A stretch of 62,836 nucleotides of DNA from Listeria valentina. GTDB lineage: Bacteria; Bacillota; Bacilli; Lactobacillales; Listeriaceae. The stretch lies in NCBI RefSeq assembly GCF_011800755.1, contig NZ_JAATJW010000009.1, forward strand, positions 1-62,836, given 5' to 3'. Under the pieces are notes generated by a model that searched no databases, was not told where the DNA came from, and worked only from the letters and a program-made list of their open reading frames with translations. Every line of letters begins with the position of its first letter. The stretch's first letter is position 1. Made by a program: the position numbers and the translations under genes. Below are positions 10,097-18,505 of this stretch, in pieces.

Positions 10097-10630
10097 ATGG
10101 AAAAAAATTGGTATGTGGTTCACACTTATTCCGGTTATGAAAACAAAGTAAAAGCGAATCTTGAAAAACGTGTAGAATCAATGGGCATGTCGGATAAAAT
10201 TTTCCGTGTAATCGTCCCTGAGGAAGAAGAAACAGAAGTTAAAAACGGTAAAACGAAAACAATCAAACGGAAAACTTTCCCAGGTTATGTGCTAGTTGAA
10301 ATTGTGATGACGGATGATTCTTGGTATGTCGTGCGAAACACGCCGGGCGTAACTGGTTTTGTTGGTTCGGCAGGATCGGGATCAAAACCAACACCGCTTC
10401 TTCCAGATGAAGCTGACCGAATCCTGAAAAGTATGGGAATGGTCGACAAAGCTGCAGAAGCTGATTTCGAAATCGGCGAGACAGTTATGGTTAAAGAAGG
10501 GCCGTTTGCGGATTATTCTGGTAAAGTGGATGAAATGGACTTTGATAAAGGTAAAGCCAAAGTTATGGTTAACATGTTCGGGCGGGAAACGCCAGTTGAA
10601 GTTGACTTTGACCAAGTTGAAAAAATTTAA
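10097..10630 (+). CDS. nusG: Transcription termination/antitermination protein NusG
   Basis: Elongation factor binding RNA polymerase and stimulating pausing or termination. The 177-residue protein has the NGN domain (WYVVHTYSGYENKVKANLEKR; VFPGYVLVE-like FPGYVLVEIVMTDDSWYVVR) and a C-terminal KOW domain (VKEGPFADYSGKVDEMDFDK). ATG 10097 follows an in-frame GTG. The only strong ribosome site (10062-10068) is 28 nt upstream, with a small hairpin in between. Confidence 0.95.
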   Translation: MEKNWYVVHTYSGYENKVKANLEKRVESMGMSDKIFRVIVPEEEETEVKNGKTKTIKRKTFPGYVLVEIVMTDDSWYVVRNTPGVTGFVGSAGSGSKPTPLLPDEADRILKSMGMVDKAAEADFEIGETVMVKEGPFADYSGKVDEMDFDKGKAKVMVNMFGRETPVEVDFDQVEKI

Positions 10631-10637
10631 CTTAGAA

Positions 10638-10667
10638 AACAGTTCGCGTAAGCGGTCTGTTTTTTTA
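10638..10667 (+). terminator. nusG terminator
   Basis: Ten-pair stem with one mismatch around GTAA (10638-10661) and a T run. It separates nusG from the inserted cassette. Confidence 0.75.
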
Positions 10668-10803
10668 TGTAGTTTTTAAATGCAACGAATTTGTGAACAA
10701 TGAGTGGGACTACTTAGCTTTTCTAGGTCTAGGTATTCTAAAGGTCCTGTTGCCTATGCTACACTGAAAAGTGACTAAAATGACATCAAGGAGGAGTTTC
10801 AAC

Positions 10804-11235
10804 ATGTTGAAAAGAATACTAGCAGTTAGTTTTGGGATGGTTTTGATAGCGGGAAGTTTTGGAATAGTGAATGTTAATGCAGTCGGGAATACCGGAGATA
10901 CTACATTTAATTTGAGATTAGCACCATCGAAAAATGATCCAGATTACGATCATACTAAATTTCGCAAAAAAAATAATACTTCGGCTGTTTATATGAAAGT
11001 TAATTACGTAAAAAACAATAAAAACAAAGTATCAGCATGGGTTCTTGGTGGTAATGGGTGGACAAGTAAGAATTGTTCAGGTGGAAACTATTATAGTGCA
11101 CACGTTCGTGGAATAAAGAAGATGACGAACTATGTGAGAGAAGAAGGAAGAACAAGTGCTTCGATCAAAGCTGGAGCTGATCCAAAACATCCCAATAATG
11201 TTGAAGGAGCCTGGAGTCCTGACTCGAGAAGATAG
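10804..11235 (+). CDS. Small secreted protein of unknown function, possible toxin-like peptide (DUF2712-like?)
   Basis: A 143-residue exported protein with a clear signal peptide (KR start, hydrophobic VSFGMVLIAGSFGIVNV, likely cleavage after NVNA at residue 26). The mature part is about 117 residues, hydrophilic, glycine/asparagine-rich, with one cysteine (WTSKNCSGGNYY) and a basic mid-section. The beginning TTFNLRLAPS and overall pattern recall the DUF2712 family from memory; this is weak. An extended -10-like TGCTACACT lies at 10757-10765. ATG 10804 has AAGGAGGAG. It heads a cassette with three membrane proteins and an ABC ATPase, a setting common for exported antimicrobial or self-protection peptides. 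Function unknown. Confidence 0.7.
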   Translation: MLKRILAVSFGMVLIAGSFGIVNVNAVGNTGDTTFNLRLAPSKNDPDYDHTKFRKKNNTSAVYMKVNYVKNNKNKVSAWVLGGNGWTSKNCSGGNYYSAHVRGIKKMTNYVREEGRTSASIKAGADPKHPNNVEGAWSPDSRR

Positions 11236-11295
11236 TTAATCAGAAAGATTCACGGTCAGCTGACTATGGATCTTTTTATAAAAAGGAGTGGTAGG

Positions 11296-12093
11296 GTGCA
11301 CCATTATTTTATTCGACGTATTTTTAAACGAAAACCATTTCAGATTGCATTAGCTACTGGAATGTTGTTATCTCTTTTTTATTTAATTGCAGACATTTAT
11401 CCTAATCGTTTTTATGGAGGTTCTCCTTATACGAGATGGATCGAGAGTTTTACAGGATCGGAAGTTCCTCATCTATTATTTAAGTTTATGCCAATTATTG
11501 CAGCAATGGCAGCTGCGGATATTTATGCGTCTGATAAAAAGGCCGGATTTTTTGACCATATCTATCTGAAAAGGAAAAAAATAAGTTACTTTGCTAATCT
11601 ATATGGCTATAATTTCATTCTTGGAGGTGTGATTTTTATAGCCCCACTTTTACTAAATATCTATGGCTGTTTTATGCTGCTACCCAATCATCAGCCCGAT
11701 TTAGTAGTCACGACGAATGAAGCCGTTCCATTATTAAATTCTACGACACTGTTTCCAGAGTTATATTATGCACATCCTTTTTTACATATGTTGATGTATA
11801 TTGGTATTGCTTTTTTCTCTGCTGGAATGTTCGCAACGATCGCATTAGCGGTTGGAATGTTTTTGAAACAAAGTTTTGTGATATTTCTTACCGCTTACAT
11901 CATAGACTATCTTTGGAACTATGTTATTCCAGACGATGTTGAGAATGTCTTGTCATATTATCCAACTCTTTTTTCTAAGCAAATTACCTCCCCTGTTTTA
12001 TCTTGGCAAATTATGGTAGGTGTCTTGTGTGTTGGAACGGCGCTAGCGACAATCGGTTATATCTTTGGAGTTAGAAAAAATGTTATTAAATAA
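11296..12093 (+). CDS. Membrane protein, ABC-2-like permease subunit 1
   Basis: A 265-residue protein with about six transmembrane helices, a basic N-terminus (IRRIFKRKPFQ) and a short ADIYASDKKAGFFDHIYLKR loop typical of ABC-2-type permeases. GTG 11296 is chosen because AAAGGAG lies eight bases upstream; an in-frame ATG at 11266 has no ribosome site. It overlaps the next gene by 14 bp, suggesting coupled synthesis. No specific family recognised; likely partner of the ATPase three genes on. Confidence 0.75.
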   Translation: MHHYFIRRIFKRKPFQIALATGMLLSLFYLIADIYPNRFYGGSPYTRWIESFTGSEVPHLLFKFMPIIAAMAAADIYASDKKAGFFDHIYLKRKKISYFANLYGYNFILGGVIFIAPLLLNIYGCFMLLPNHQPDLVVTTNEAVPLLNSTTLFPELYYAHPFLHMLMYIGIAFFSAGMFATIALAVGMFLKQSFVIFLTAYIIDYLWNYVIPDDVENVLSYYPTLFSKQITSPVLSWQIMVGVLCVGTALATIGYIFGVRKNVIK

Positions 12094-12775
12094 GTATGCG
12101 TTTAAGCAAATGGCACTGGATATCCAAGCAAAAAAATGGCTTTTTATAGGCATTTGGATAGCCGTTTTTGCAGCGGTTATGAACGCGGCGTTTTCATCAG
12201 AAATTACTGATGGAATCGATTTGCTCACCTTTTTTGGTGGTGGTTTGTTAGAAAAAATCATTTTGCCAGCTTTCTCCATTTTATTATATATTATGGTTGT
12301 AAATTGCTTGCTGACTAACCATGTTTTCGCATTAGGCAGCAGATCCAAATTAGTCTCTGTCTTAATCGGAAGATCCGTACTTACTGCGACGGTCTATATC
12401 TTCGCTTATACTGTTTTCGCTTTTTTGGCAAGTTTCTTTGCGAACGGTAGTATCTCTTGCTCGCTGAGTATGTTAGTTAAACTCGTTTTGCTATATTGGA
12501 GCTTCTTGGTTTTTATTGCAGCTATCTTTATTCTCGCCACTATCTTGATTCGTTACTTTATTGCGGCGATTATAATCGTGCTATTTATCTTGCCGATCGA
12601 TCAAAGTATTGATGTGTATTTCAATAAATCCATCATTAATAAACGAATTCTTTGGAGTGCGCCAGAAGATTTGTTTTTCTCGGAAGCGCTGATGCGGATT
12701 TCCTTTTTCATCGGCATCAGTTTATTGCTTTTTGTTGTGATAGACAGCATAATCAGGCAGAAAAATTTCTATTGA
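12080..12775 (+). CDS. Membrane protein, ABC-2-like permease subunit 2
   Basis: A 231-residue protein of about six hydrophobic helices with little soluble part. Hydrophobic segments cover most of the region between residues 15 and 225. ATG 12080 is used; an in-frame TTG at 12065 coincides with the probable ribosome site (TTGGAG). It is translationally coupled to the preceding membrane gene and probably forms one transporter with its neighbours. Confidence 0.75.
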   Translation: MLLNKYAFKQMALDIQAKKWLFIGIWIAVFAAVMNAAFSSEITDGIDLLTFFGGGLLEKIILPAFSILLYIMVVNCLLTNHVFALGSRSKLVSVLIGRSVLTATVYIFAYTVFAFLASFFANGSISCSLSMLVKLVLLYWSFLVFIAAIFILATILIRYFIAAIIIVLFILPIDQSIDVYFNKSIINKRILWSAPEDLFFSEALMRISFFIGISLLLFVVIDSIIRQKNFY

Positions 12776-12790
12776 TGAGGAGGCAAGAAG

Positions 12791-13555
12791 ATGCAACAAC
12801 TTCGCTTATTAATGAGGCGTGACTGCCTGCTACTCGCCGCGAAAAGCTACAAACGAATGATTGCGGTTTTATTTATACTAATCGGAATAACCTTTAAGGA
12901 GGCCAAGACTACCGCTTTCGAACAAAACTCAGTCGCCGACTTACTTATCAATATGATGGGTGGTATCCCGATCGAAGTTTTGAAAGACAACCCTCTGCAA
13001 TTTCCGGCAACATGGTTTCTCCTGCTCTTAATTCCCATCCTAATCTCGCATGATTTTTTGCGTGTGGATTTATTCGGCGAAGCGAGTCACGTGCTTGTTA
13101 AACTTTCGAACCGGTCGCTTTACTGGCTAAGTAAGTGCAGTGTCATCTTGATGTTAAATATTGTACTGCTTCTTAGCTACATCTCTATTATCATGGCTGT
13201 CAGTTTGTTATTTAGGTTTGACTTTTCTGTTTTTTTTAGAATGCTACCGTACGCTGGCTATTTGTTTTTAGGGATGAATCTCAGTTGTCTATTTTTCGTG
13301 CTCCTGACACTCTTCGTGAAGGAAATTGCAGCTGTTCTTTTGGTGATGATTTTTTTGTGTAGTGGACTGAGAAGTACGAATTTACTTTTCCCAACAGGGC
13401 ATTTGATGTGGGTGAGGCACACAGATGTGACGCAGTTCGTGCTCTCGGCAAAGAGCACGCTCATATATGGAGGTGTGCTAGGAGCGATGTGGATGGGAAT
13501 TGGGGTTTTGGGGATTACTCGGATTGATATTTTGACGACTAAAAATGAGGAGTGA
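12791..13555 (+). CDS. Membrane protein, ABC-2-like permease subunit 3
   Basis: A 254-residue protein with about six membrane helices. The N-terminal basic segment and a loop with ISHDFLRVDLFGEASHVLVKLSNRS before helix three resemble ABC-2 permease subunits. A GAGGAGG site precedes ATG 12791. The end overlaps the region of the next gene's ribosome site. Three distinct permease-like subunits with one ATPase is unusual and supports a dedicated export or immunity transporter. Confidence 0.75.
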   Translation: MQQLRLLMRRDCLLLAAKSYKRMIAVLFILIGITFKEAKTTAFEQNSVADLLINMMGGIPIEVLKDNPLQFPATWFLLLLIPILISHDFLRVDLFGEASHVLVKLSNRSLYWLSKCSVILMLNIVLLLSYISIIMAVSLLFRFDFSVFFRMLPYAGYLFLGMNLSCLFFVLLTLFVKEIAAVLLVMIFLCSGLRSTNLLFPTGHLMWVRHTDVTQFVLSAKSTLIYGGVLGAMWMGIGVLGITRIDILTTKNEE

Positions 13556-13559
13556 ATAT

Positions 13560-14204
13560 ATGGGAAGTTTGATTCAACTTGAGAATGTGACGAAGGTTAT
13601 TAAGGGGAGGACTGTTCTTAGTCAGGTGACAGGGACTTTTGGTAGAAATCAAATTACAGGCATACGTGGTGAGAATGGATCGGGAAAGACGATGTTGCTT
13701 CGGGGGATTTCAGGACTAATTAAGACGGATGGTCGGATTTTGTTTGATGGAAAGGAGCAACTTGCAAACGGCAAATTTGCGCAAAATATGGGCATTTTAA
13801 TTGAGCGCCCGGGATTTTTGAATGAATTTACTGGTTATAAAAATTTGGAACTTTTAGCGCTTTTGGATCGAAAAAAGCGAGAAATTGGTGATGAAATAAA
13901 AAAAACGTTGGAGCTTGTCGGGCTTGATCCAAATGATAAAAGGAAATTTGGCAAATATTCGCTTGGAATGAAACAGCGACTCGGGATTGCGCAAGCGATT
14001 ATTTTTAAACCAGATGTGATTTTGCTGGATGAGCCGACGAATGCGATTGACGAAGGTGGGGTTGAAGAGTTGATAAATTTGCTACTCAAACTTAGGCAGC
14101 AAGAGACAACACTTATCGTGGCAAGTCATGACTCCTCTTTTTTACAAAAAATTGCTGACGTGACGTTCGTTATGAAAAATGGCGTTTTAAGTGAAGGAGC
14201 GTGA
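13560..14204 (+). CDS. ABC transporter ATP-binding protein
   Basis: Nucleotide-binding subunit of 214 residues that should power the membrane proteins before it. Walker A GENGSGKT (about 36-43), signature YSLGMKQRLGIAQ, Walker B VILLDEPTNAID and H-loop VASHD are all intact. ATG 13560 has GAGGAG upstream; an in-frame ATG at 13545 lies before it. It overlaps the following gene by one base (TGATG), so the cassette is one operon. Confidence 0.9.
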   Translation: MGSLIQLENVTKVIKGRTVLSQVTGTFGRNQITGIRGENGSGKTMLLRGISGLIKTDGRILFDGKEQLANGKFAQNMGILIERPGFLNEFTGYKNLELLALLDRKKREIGDEIKKTLELVGLDPNDKRKFGKYSLGMKQRLGIAQAIIFKPDVILLDEPTNAIDEGGVEELINLLLKLRQQETTLIVASHDSSFLQKIADVTFVMKNGVLSEGA

Positions 14205-14746
14205 TGGTGAAAAAGATTTTGTGGGCAATTTGTATTACGCTTTTGGCCGTTCTCTTTATTGGTGGCAGTATTTGGCGATATATGGTGCTTAATGAGGCAG
14301 GATATTTTATTGAGGAAACAACACATCATTTCGGTGAGGAGGTTGCGATGGGAAAACTGACCTATAAAATTGGAAAACCGCGGATAAAAAAGGTATATGC
14401 AAAGGAATATGACGATTATGTAAATCAATATTTTATTCCATTCGAAGCGGAAAATAAAACAACAAACAGTTCGGTGACGCAAAAAGTGACGATTGATGAT
14501 CTTGTGATTGTGAGTGCTGGATCGAAGTGGCAGGTTGATCCGTTTGCATCCGCTGATTTAGGGGTGAACCGGAAACTTAAGAAAAAAATTCAACCTGGCG
14601 AAAAAACAAGCGGGGAGATGTTGATTGAAATTCCAATTGATAAAAAGGGCGAGGGCTACTACACGGCAGATGTCTTAAAGAATTATCAACTGTATTTTGT
14701 GGAGCGTCATAAACGAGGAGCCGATAAATATAAATTTCAAAACTAG
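14204..14746 (+). CDS. Membrane-anchored extracytoplasmic protein, DUF4352-like
   Basis: A 180-residue protein with one N-terminal transmembrane segment (about 5-25) and an outside beta-rich domain. The pattern of an early MGKLTYKIGKPRI strand, a YFIPFEAENKTTNSS strand and PGEKTSGEMLIEIP fits the immunoglobulin-like DUF4352/Telomere-like fold seen in many Gram-positive surface proteins, judged by eye. As last gene of the cassette it could be an immunity or accessory protein. Start could also be GTG 14201. Confidence 0.65.
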   Translation: MVKKILWAICITLLAVLFIGGSIWRYMVLNEAGYFIEETTHHFGEEVAMGKLTYKIGKPRIKKVYAKEYDDYVNQYFIPFEAENKTTNSSVTQKVTIDDLVIVSAGSKWQVDPFASADLGVNRKLKKKIQPGEKTSGEMLIEIPIDKKGEGYYTADVLKNYQLYFVERHKRGADKYKFQN

Positions 14747-14748
14747 CC

Positions 14749-14777
14749 TTGCTATCATGCTTGAATAATGGTATCAT
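14749..14777 (+). promoter_or_regulatory. rplK promoter
   Basis: TTGCTA (14749-14754), 17-bp spacer, TATCAT (14772-14777), with TGG before the -10 (extended). Starts two bases after the cassette's last gene. Confidence 0.8.
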
Positions 14778-14779
14778 GT

Positions 14780-14806
14780 AAAAGTACGTTTTCGCGTACT
14801 TTTTGT
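14780..14806 (+). terminator. Hairpin between cassette and rplK
   Basis: Stem 14780-14788 with 14795-14803 and a short T run. It overlaps the expected rplK start point, so it may serve as terminator of the upstream cassette; a role in the rplK leader is the alternative. Confidence 0.45.
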
Positions 14807-14868
14807 CGTGGGAGGGGAAATCTCAATCCCCATCATAACCACAGCACGGACTTAAGGAGGTATGTCTC

Positions 14869-15294
14869 GTGGCTAAGAAAGTTATCAAAGAAGTGAAGCT
14901 TCAAATTCCAGCAGGTAAAGCAAATCCTGCACCTCCAGTCGGACCTGCACTAGGTCAAGCTGGTGTAAACATCATGGGCTTCTGTAAAGAGTTTAACGCT
15001 CGTACAGCCGATCAAGCTGGTCTTATCATTCCTGTTGTTATCAGTGTATTTGAAGACCGTTCGTTTACGTTCATCACTAAGACTCCACCAGCTGCTGTTT
15101 TGCTTAAAAAAGCTGCTAAAGTGGAAAAAGGATCTGGTGAACCTAACCGTAACAAAGTTGCTAAAGTGACTCGTGCTCAAGTACAAGAAATTGCTGAACT
15201 TAAAATGCCTGATCTAAATGCTGCAAACGTTGAGTCTGCAATGCGTATGGTTGAAGGTACTGCTCGTTCTATGGGATTCACTGTAGAAGACTAA
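14869..15294 (+). CDS. rplK: 50S ribosomal protein L11
   Basis: Ribosomal stalk-base protein, 141 residues, needed for GTPase-factor function and the stringent response. It has the proline-rich [21 protein letters not shown]-domain and the RNA-binding C-domain ending [12 protein letters not shown]. The start is GTG 14869, with AAGGAGG upstream. Followed after 35 bp by rplA. Confidence 0.97.
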   Translation: MAKKVIKEVKLQIPAGKANPAPPVGPALGQAGVNIMGFCKEFNARTADQAGLIIPVVISVFEDRSFTFITKTPPAAVLLKKAAKVEKGSGEPNRNKVAKVTRAQVQEIAELKMPDLNAANVESAMRMVEGTARSMGFTVED

Positions 15295-15329
15295 GTTTTA
15301 GTAATTCTGAACAATAAGGAGGAAAAGAA

Positions 15330-16019
15330 ATGGCTAAGAAAGGTAAAAAGTATCAAGAAGCTTTGAAAAAAGTAGATACAGCAAAAGCGTATTCTGTTGA
15401 AGAAGCAGTAGCGCTTGCTAAAGAAATTGATTTCGCCGGTTTCGATGCGACTGTTGAAGTAGCATTCCGTCTTGGCGTAGATCCTAAAAAAGCAGATCAA
15501 CAAATTCGTGGTGCCGTAGTACTTCCAAACGGTACTGGTAAAACTCAACGTGTTTTAGTATTCGCTAAAGGAGAAAAAGCAAAAGAAGCTGAGGCTGCTG
15601 GCGCTGACTTCGTTGGAGATGCTGAATATGTTGAAAAAATCAACCAAGGTTGGTTTGATTTTGATGTAATCGTAGCTACACCTGACATGATGGGTGAAGT
15701 TGGTAAACTAGGTCGTGTGCTTGGACCAAAAGGCTTAATGCCAAACCCTAAAACTGGTACGGTTACTATGGACGTAACAAAAGCAGTAAACGAAATCAAA
15801 GCTGGTAAAGTGGAATACCGTGTTGATAAAGCCGGAAATATTCACACTGCAATCGGAAAAGTTTCGTTTGATACTGATAAATTAGTTGAAAACTTCCGCA
15901 CTGTAAATGATGTGCTTCAAAAAGCTAAACCAGCGGCAGCTAAAGGGACTTACGTGAAACATTTGAGCGTAACAACAACTTTTGGCCCTGGAATTCAAGT
16001 AGACCCAGCGTCATTTTAA
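15330..16019 (+). CDS. rplA: 50S ribosomal protein L1
   Basis: L1-stalk protein of 229 residues binding 23S rRNA; in many bacteria it also represses its own mRNA. Conserved [13 protein letters not shown]-like [37 protein letters not shown] and [13 protein letters not shown] are present. Cotranscribed with rplK. Confidence 0.97.
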   Translation: MAKKGKKYQEALKKVDTAKAYSVEEAVALAKEIDFAGFDATVEVAFRLGVDPKKADQQIRGAVVLPNGTGKTQRVLVFAKGEKAKEAEAAGADFVGDAEYVEKINQGWFDFDVIVATPDMMGEVGKLGRVLGPKGLMPNPKTGTVTMDVTKAVNEIKAGKVEYRVDKAGNIHTAIGKVSFDTDKLVENFRTVNDVLQKAKPAAAKGTYVKHLSVTTTFGPGIQVDPASF

Positions 16020-16026
16020 TACTAGC

Positions 16027-16055
16027 TTGACGTAGTAGTTGTTTTTTGTTAAAAT
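16027..16055 (+). promoter_or_regulatory. rplJ-rplL promoter
   Basis: TTGACG (16027-16032), 17-bp spacer, TAAAAT (16050-16055) with extended TGT. Confidence 0.8.
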
Positions 16056-16061
16056 AACTAA

Positions 16062-16200
16062 GGCTTATTAAGTGAATATCCTTACCGTAGACAGCAGGTA
16101 CACGTTTGTGTTTAAATTTGCCCGCCGAGGAGATTAACGATAAAAACAGTTTAGGCTGTTTTCTCGACCCTTGCTGATACGGTGGCAAGGGTCATTTTTA
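16062..16200 (+). ncRNA. L10 leader (ribosomal protein autoregulatory leader)
   Basis: Structured leader between rplA and rplJ to which the L10-L7/L12 complex is known to bind in Firmicutes. The central segment with conserved purine-rich CCGAGGAGA near 16126 is followed by a strong stem (16166-16174 with 16185-16193) and a T-rich stretch, a likely attenuator. Confidence 0.75.
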
Positions 16201-16234
16201 TGTAGCTGATATCGTTTTGGACGGAGGTGTAAAA

Positions 16235-16735
16235 ATGAGTGCAATCTTAGATGCTAAGAAAAACAATGTTGAAGAAATTACAACAAAACTTACAGACAGT
16301 GTATCTACAATCATTGTAGACTATCGTGGACTTAACGTAGCAGAAGTTACTGAATTACGTAAACAATTACGTGAAGCAGGTGTTGACTTCAAAGTCTACA
16401 AAAACACGATGGTACGCCGTGCTGTTGAAGCGAAAGGTTTTGAAGGACTTGAAGAAGTTCTAACTGGACCAAACGCTATTGCGTTCAGTAATGATGACGC
16501 TGTTCTTCCTGCTAAAATTTTGAATGACTTCGCGAAAGACCACGAAGCACTTGAAATCAAAGCGGGTATCATCGAAGGTAAAGTATCTTCTGTGAACGAA
16601 GTCAAAGCTCTTGCAACACTTCCATCTCGCGAAGGCTTGCTATCGATGCTTTGCAACGTATTACAAGCGCCAGTCCGCAACTTCGCACTTGCTGCGAAAG
16701 CTGTAGCTGACCAAAAAGAAGGACAAGAAGCTTAA
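16235..16735 (+). CDS. rplJ: 50S ribosomal protein L10
   Basis: Stalk protein of 166 residues that anchors L7/L12 dimers through its C-terminal helix. N-terminal [20 protein letters not shown] and [12 protein letters not shown] are family motifs. ATG 16235 follows GGAGGTG; an in-frame start at 16217 lies before that site. Confidence 0.96.
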   Translation: MSAILDAKKNNVEEITTKLTDSVSTIIVDYRGLNVAEVTELRKQLREAGVDFKVYKNTMVRRAVEAKGFEGLEEVLTGPNAIAFSNDDAVLPAKILNDFAKDHEALEIKAGIIEGKVSSVNEVKALATLPSREGLLSMLCNVLQAPVRNFALAAKAVADQKEGQEA

Positions 16736-16790
16736 GTTTGTCTAAAGGGAAATTAGCCCCTAATAAAACATTAAATGGAGGAATTTTAAA

Positions 16791-17162
16791 ATGGCTTTAA
16801 ACATTGAAGAAATCATTGCTTCCGTTAAAGAAGCATCTGTATTAGAACTTAACGATTTAGTAAAAGCAATCGAAGAAGAATTTGGCGTAACTGCAGCAGT
16901 TCCTGTAGCTGTAGCAGCTGCTGGCGGTGCTGCTGGTGGCGCTGAAGAACAAACTGAATTCACTGTAGAACTTACTTCTGCTGGGGATTCTAAAATCAAA
17001 GTTATCAAAGTGGTACGTGAAATCACTGGTCTTGGCTTGAAAGAAGCTAAAGAATTAGTAGACAACGCTCCAAAACCACTTAAAGAAGGTGCTTCTAAAG
17101 AAGAAGCTGAAGAAATCAAAGCTAAACTTGAAGAAGTTGGCGCTAGCGTAGAAGCTAAATAA
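16791..17162 (+). CDS. rplL: 50S ribosomal protein L7/L12
   Basis: Multicopy stalk protein of 123 residues. It has the N-terminal dimerisation helices, an alanine/glycine hinge (about 36-52) and the conserved C-terminal domain with [20 protein letters not shown]. Ends the rplJL operon. Confidence 0.97.
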   Translation: MALNIEEIIASVKEASVLELNDLVKAIEEEFGVTAAVPVAVAAAGGAAGGAEEQTEFTVELTSAGDSKIKVIKVVREITGLGLKEAKELVDNAPKPLKEGASKEEAEEIKAKLEEVGASVEAK

Positions 17163-17180
17163 TTTCACTTTAAGTAAACG

Positions 17181-17218
17181 AAAAGCCTGTTAGGATTCAT
17201 TTCCTAACAGGCTTTTTT
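17181..17218 (+). terminator. rplL terminator, shared with the convergent AraC gene
   Basis: Fifteen-pair perfect stem (17181-17195 with 17202-17216) and T run. The final codons and stop of the convergent minus-strand gene lie inside the hairpin. Confidence 0.9.
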
Positions 17219-18359
17219 TATATTCGCTAGGGGTCATTCCGACTTCTTCAAGAAAAGCTCGGTTGAATGAGCGAACAGAGTTAAACCCGGCGAGATCTGA
17301 AATTTGGCTAAGGCTGGATGCAGTTGTTTGGATGAAATTTTTGGCATAACTTATTTTGATAAAGATGGCGAGTTCGCGGGCGTTCATTTGGAAAGTTGCA
17401 AGTAGTGCTTGTTCGATATTTTTCTTGGAAGTGAAAAATACTTTTTCGAGTTTTGCGAGCGAAAGGTCAAGTTTGAAGTTTTCAGTCATGAAAATATAAA
17501 TTTGAAAAGCTAAAGTTGGCTCCGCTTTTTTTGATGCTTGTTGATGATAATCTTTGGGTGTTTCGGCATAAAGCAGTTTAAATTGGCGGTTAAAACTAGG
17601 GAACGAATAAAATCCAACGCTAGAAGCAATGGTTTTAATGGGCAAGTTAGTGACCTGCATAAGCGCTCTAGCATGATTAAACCGAATTTGAGTCAGATTT
17701 TGCAATAAATTTTTCCCAGTGAGTTCTTTTAGTTCTTGGTTTAGTTTTTCGGGTGTGATTTTGAAATGCTGGGCAACTTTTGCGGTGTTTAATGGTTTGT
17801 TGAAATAATAGTGTAGGTATCTTAGAGCTTTCCAGCCGGTGGTGGTACTAAATTTTGGTTTTTCTTTATAAATTTGTCGTAAATAAAGCAAAATGATTTT
17901 TGTAACGTTGGCGAGAACAATGGTTTCAAATAACGGGTCTTTAACTTCTGATTCGTGCAGGGCTTCGCGAAATAGTTGCTCCAGTTGTTTGGCATCTGGA
18001 TAAGTGATAACAGGTGAAAAATAATTTTGAAACATCATTTTATGCAAGTGGGCTTGATCGGGTCCATCAAGAATCTGCAACAAAACGCGGAGTGGAAAAG
18101 CGATTTCGATCACTTCAAGATTTTCTGCGTCAGCTAGGCTTGTTGAATGATAAGGGAAAATCCATGAAAGCGAGCCTCGTGAAATGGGATAGCGCACACC
18201 GTTGATTTTAATTGTGCCATGTCCTGATATTGTGGCAAATAAACGAAGTCGCTCGGTTTCATGATCTTTACGGGCTCCGGTGGTTAAGTGTCTAAAAATG
18301 TTGAAAATAGGTGTTTCCCATAAGTTGTTAGAATAGGTATTCGTTTGCGATTGTTCCAA
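17190..18359 (-). CDS. AraC-family regulator with two helix-turn-helix modules
   Basis: A 389-residue transcription regulator. The N-terminal third (about 30-95) looks like an AraC cupin sensor (GHGTIKINGVRYPISRGSLS). Two AraC-type DNA-binding modules follow: residues about 177-275 (IKTIASSVGFYSFPSFNRQF) and about 287-384 (LSQISDLAGFNSVRSFNRAF, MTPSEYKK). A normal family member has one. The second module's first helix-turn-helix is divergent. Start is TTG with GAGGTGAT upstream. Divergent from an NAD(P)-binding protein gene, its likely target; an imperfect inverted repeat lies between them. Confidence 0.88.
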   Translation of the reverse strand: MEQSQTNTYSNNLWETPIFNIFRHLTTGARKDHETERLRLFATISGHGTIKINGVRYPISRGSLSWIFPYHSTSLADAENLEVIEIAFPLRVLLQILDGPDQAHLHKMMFQNYFSPVITYPDAKQLEQLFREALHESEVKDPLFETIVLANVTKIILLYLRQIYKEKPKFSTTTGWKALRYLHYYFNKPLNTAKVAQHFKITPEKLNQELKELTGKNLLQNLTQIRFNHARALMQVTNLPIKTIASSVGFYSFPSFNRQFKLLYAETPKDYHQQASKKAEPTLAFQIYIFMTENFKLDLSLAKLEKVFFTSKKNIEQALLATFQMNARELAIFIKISYAKNFIQTTASSLSQISDLAGFNSVRSFNRAFLEEVGMTPSEYKKSLLGNES

Positions 18360-18414
18360 TGTCTATCACCTCTTTTTTATTATAACTGGAATCAGGATAA
18401 TAAAAAACCTCATT

Positions 18415-18485
18415 TTGTCTCATTTAACAAAGGGAAACGTGTTAAAGTAATATTGCGATTAATTTCACTAAGTTTCATTAGACAA
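18415..18485. promoter_or_regulatory. Candidate AraC operator half-sites
   Basis: TTGTCTCATTTAAC (18415-18428) and its inverted near-copy GTTTCATTAGACAA (18472-18485) match at 11 of 14 positions, in the gap between the AraC gene and the divergent SDR gene. Inferred sites. Confidence 0.4.
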
Positions 18486-18505
18486 CTGAAAGCGAGGGAA
18501 AAAGC

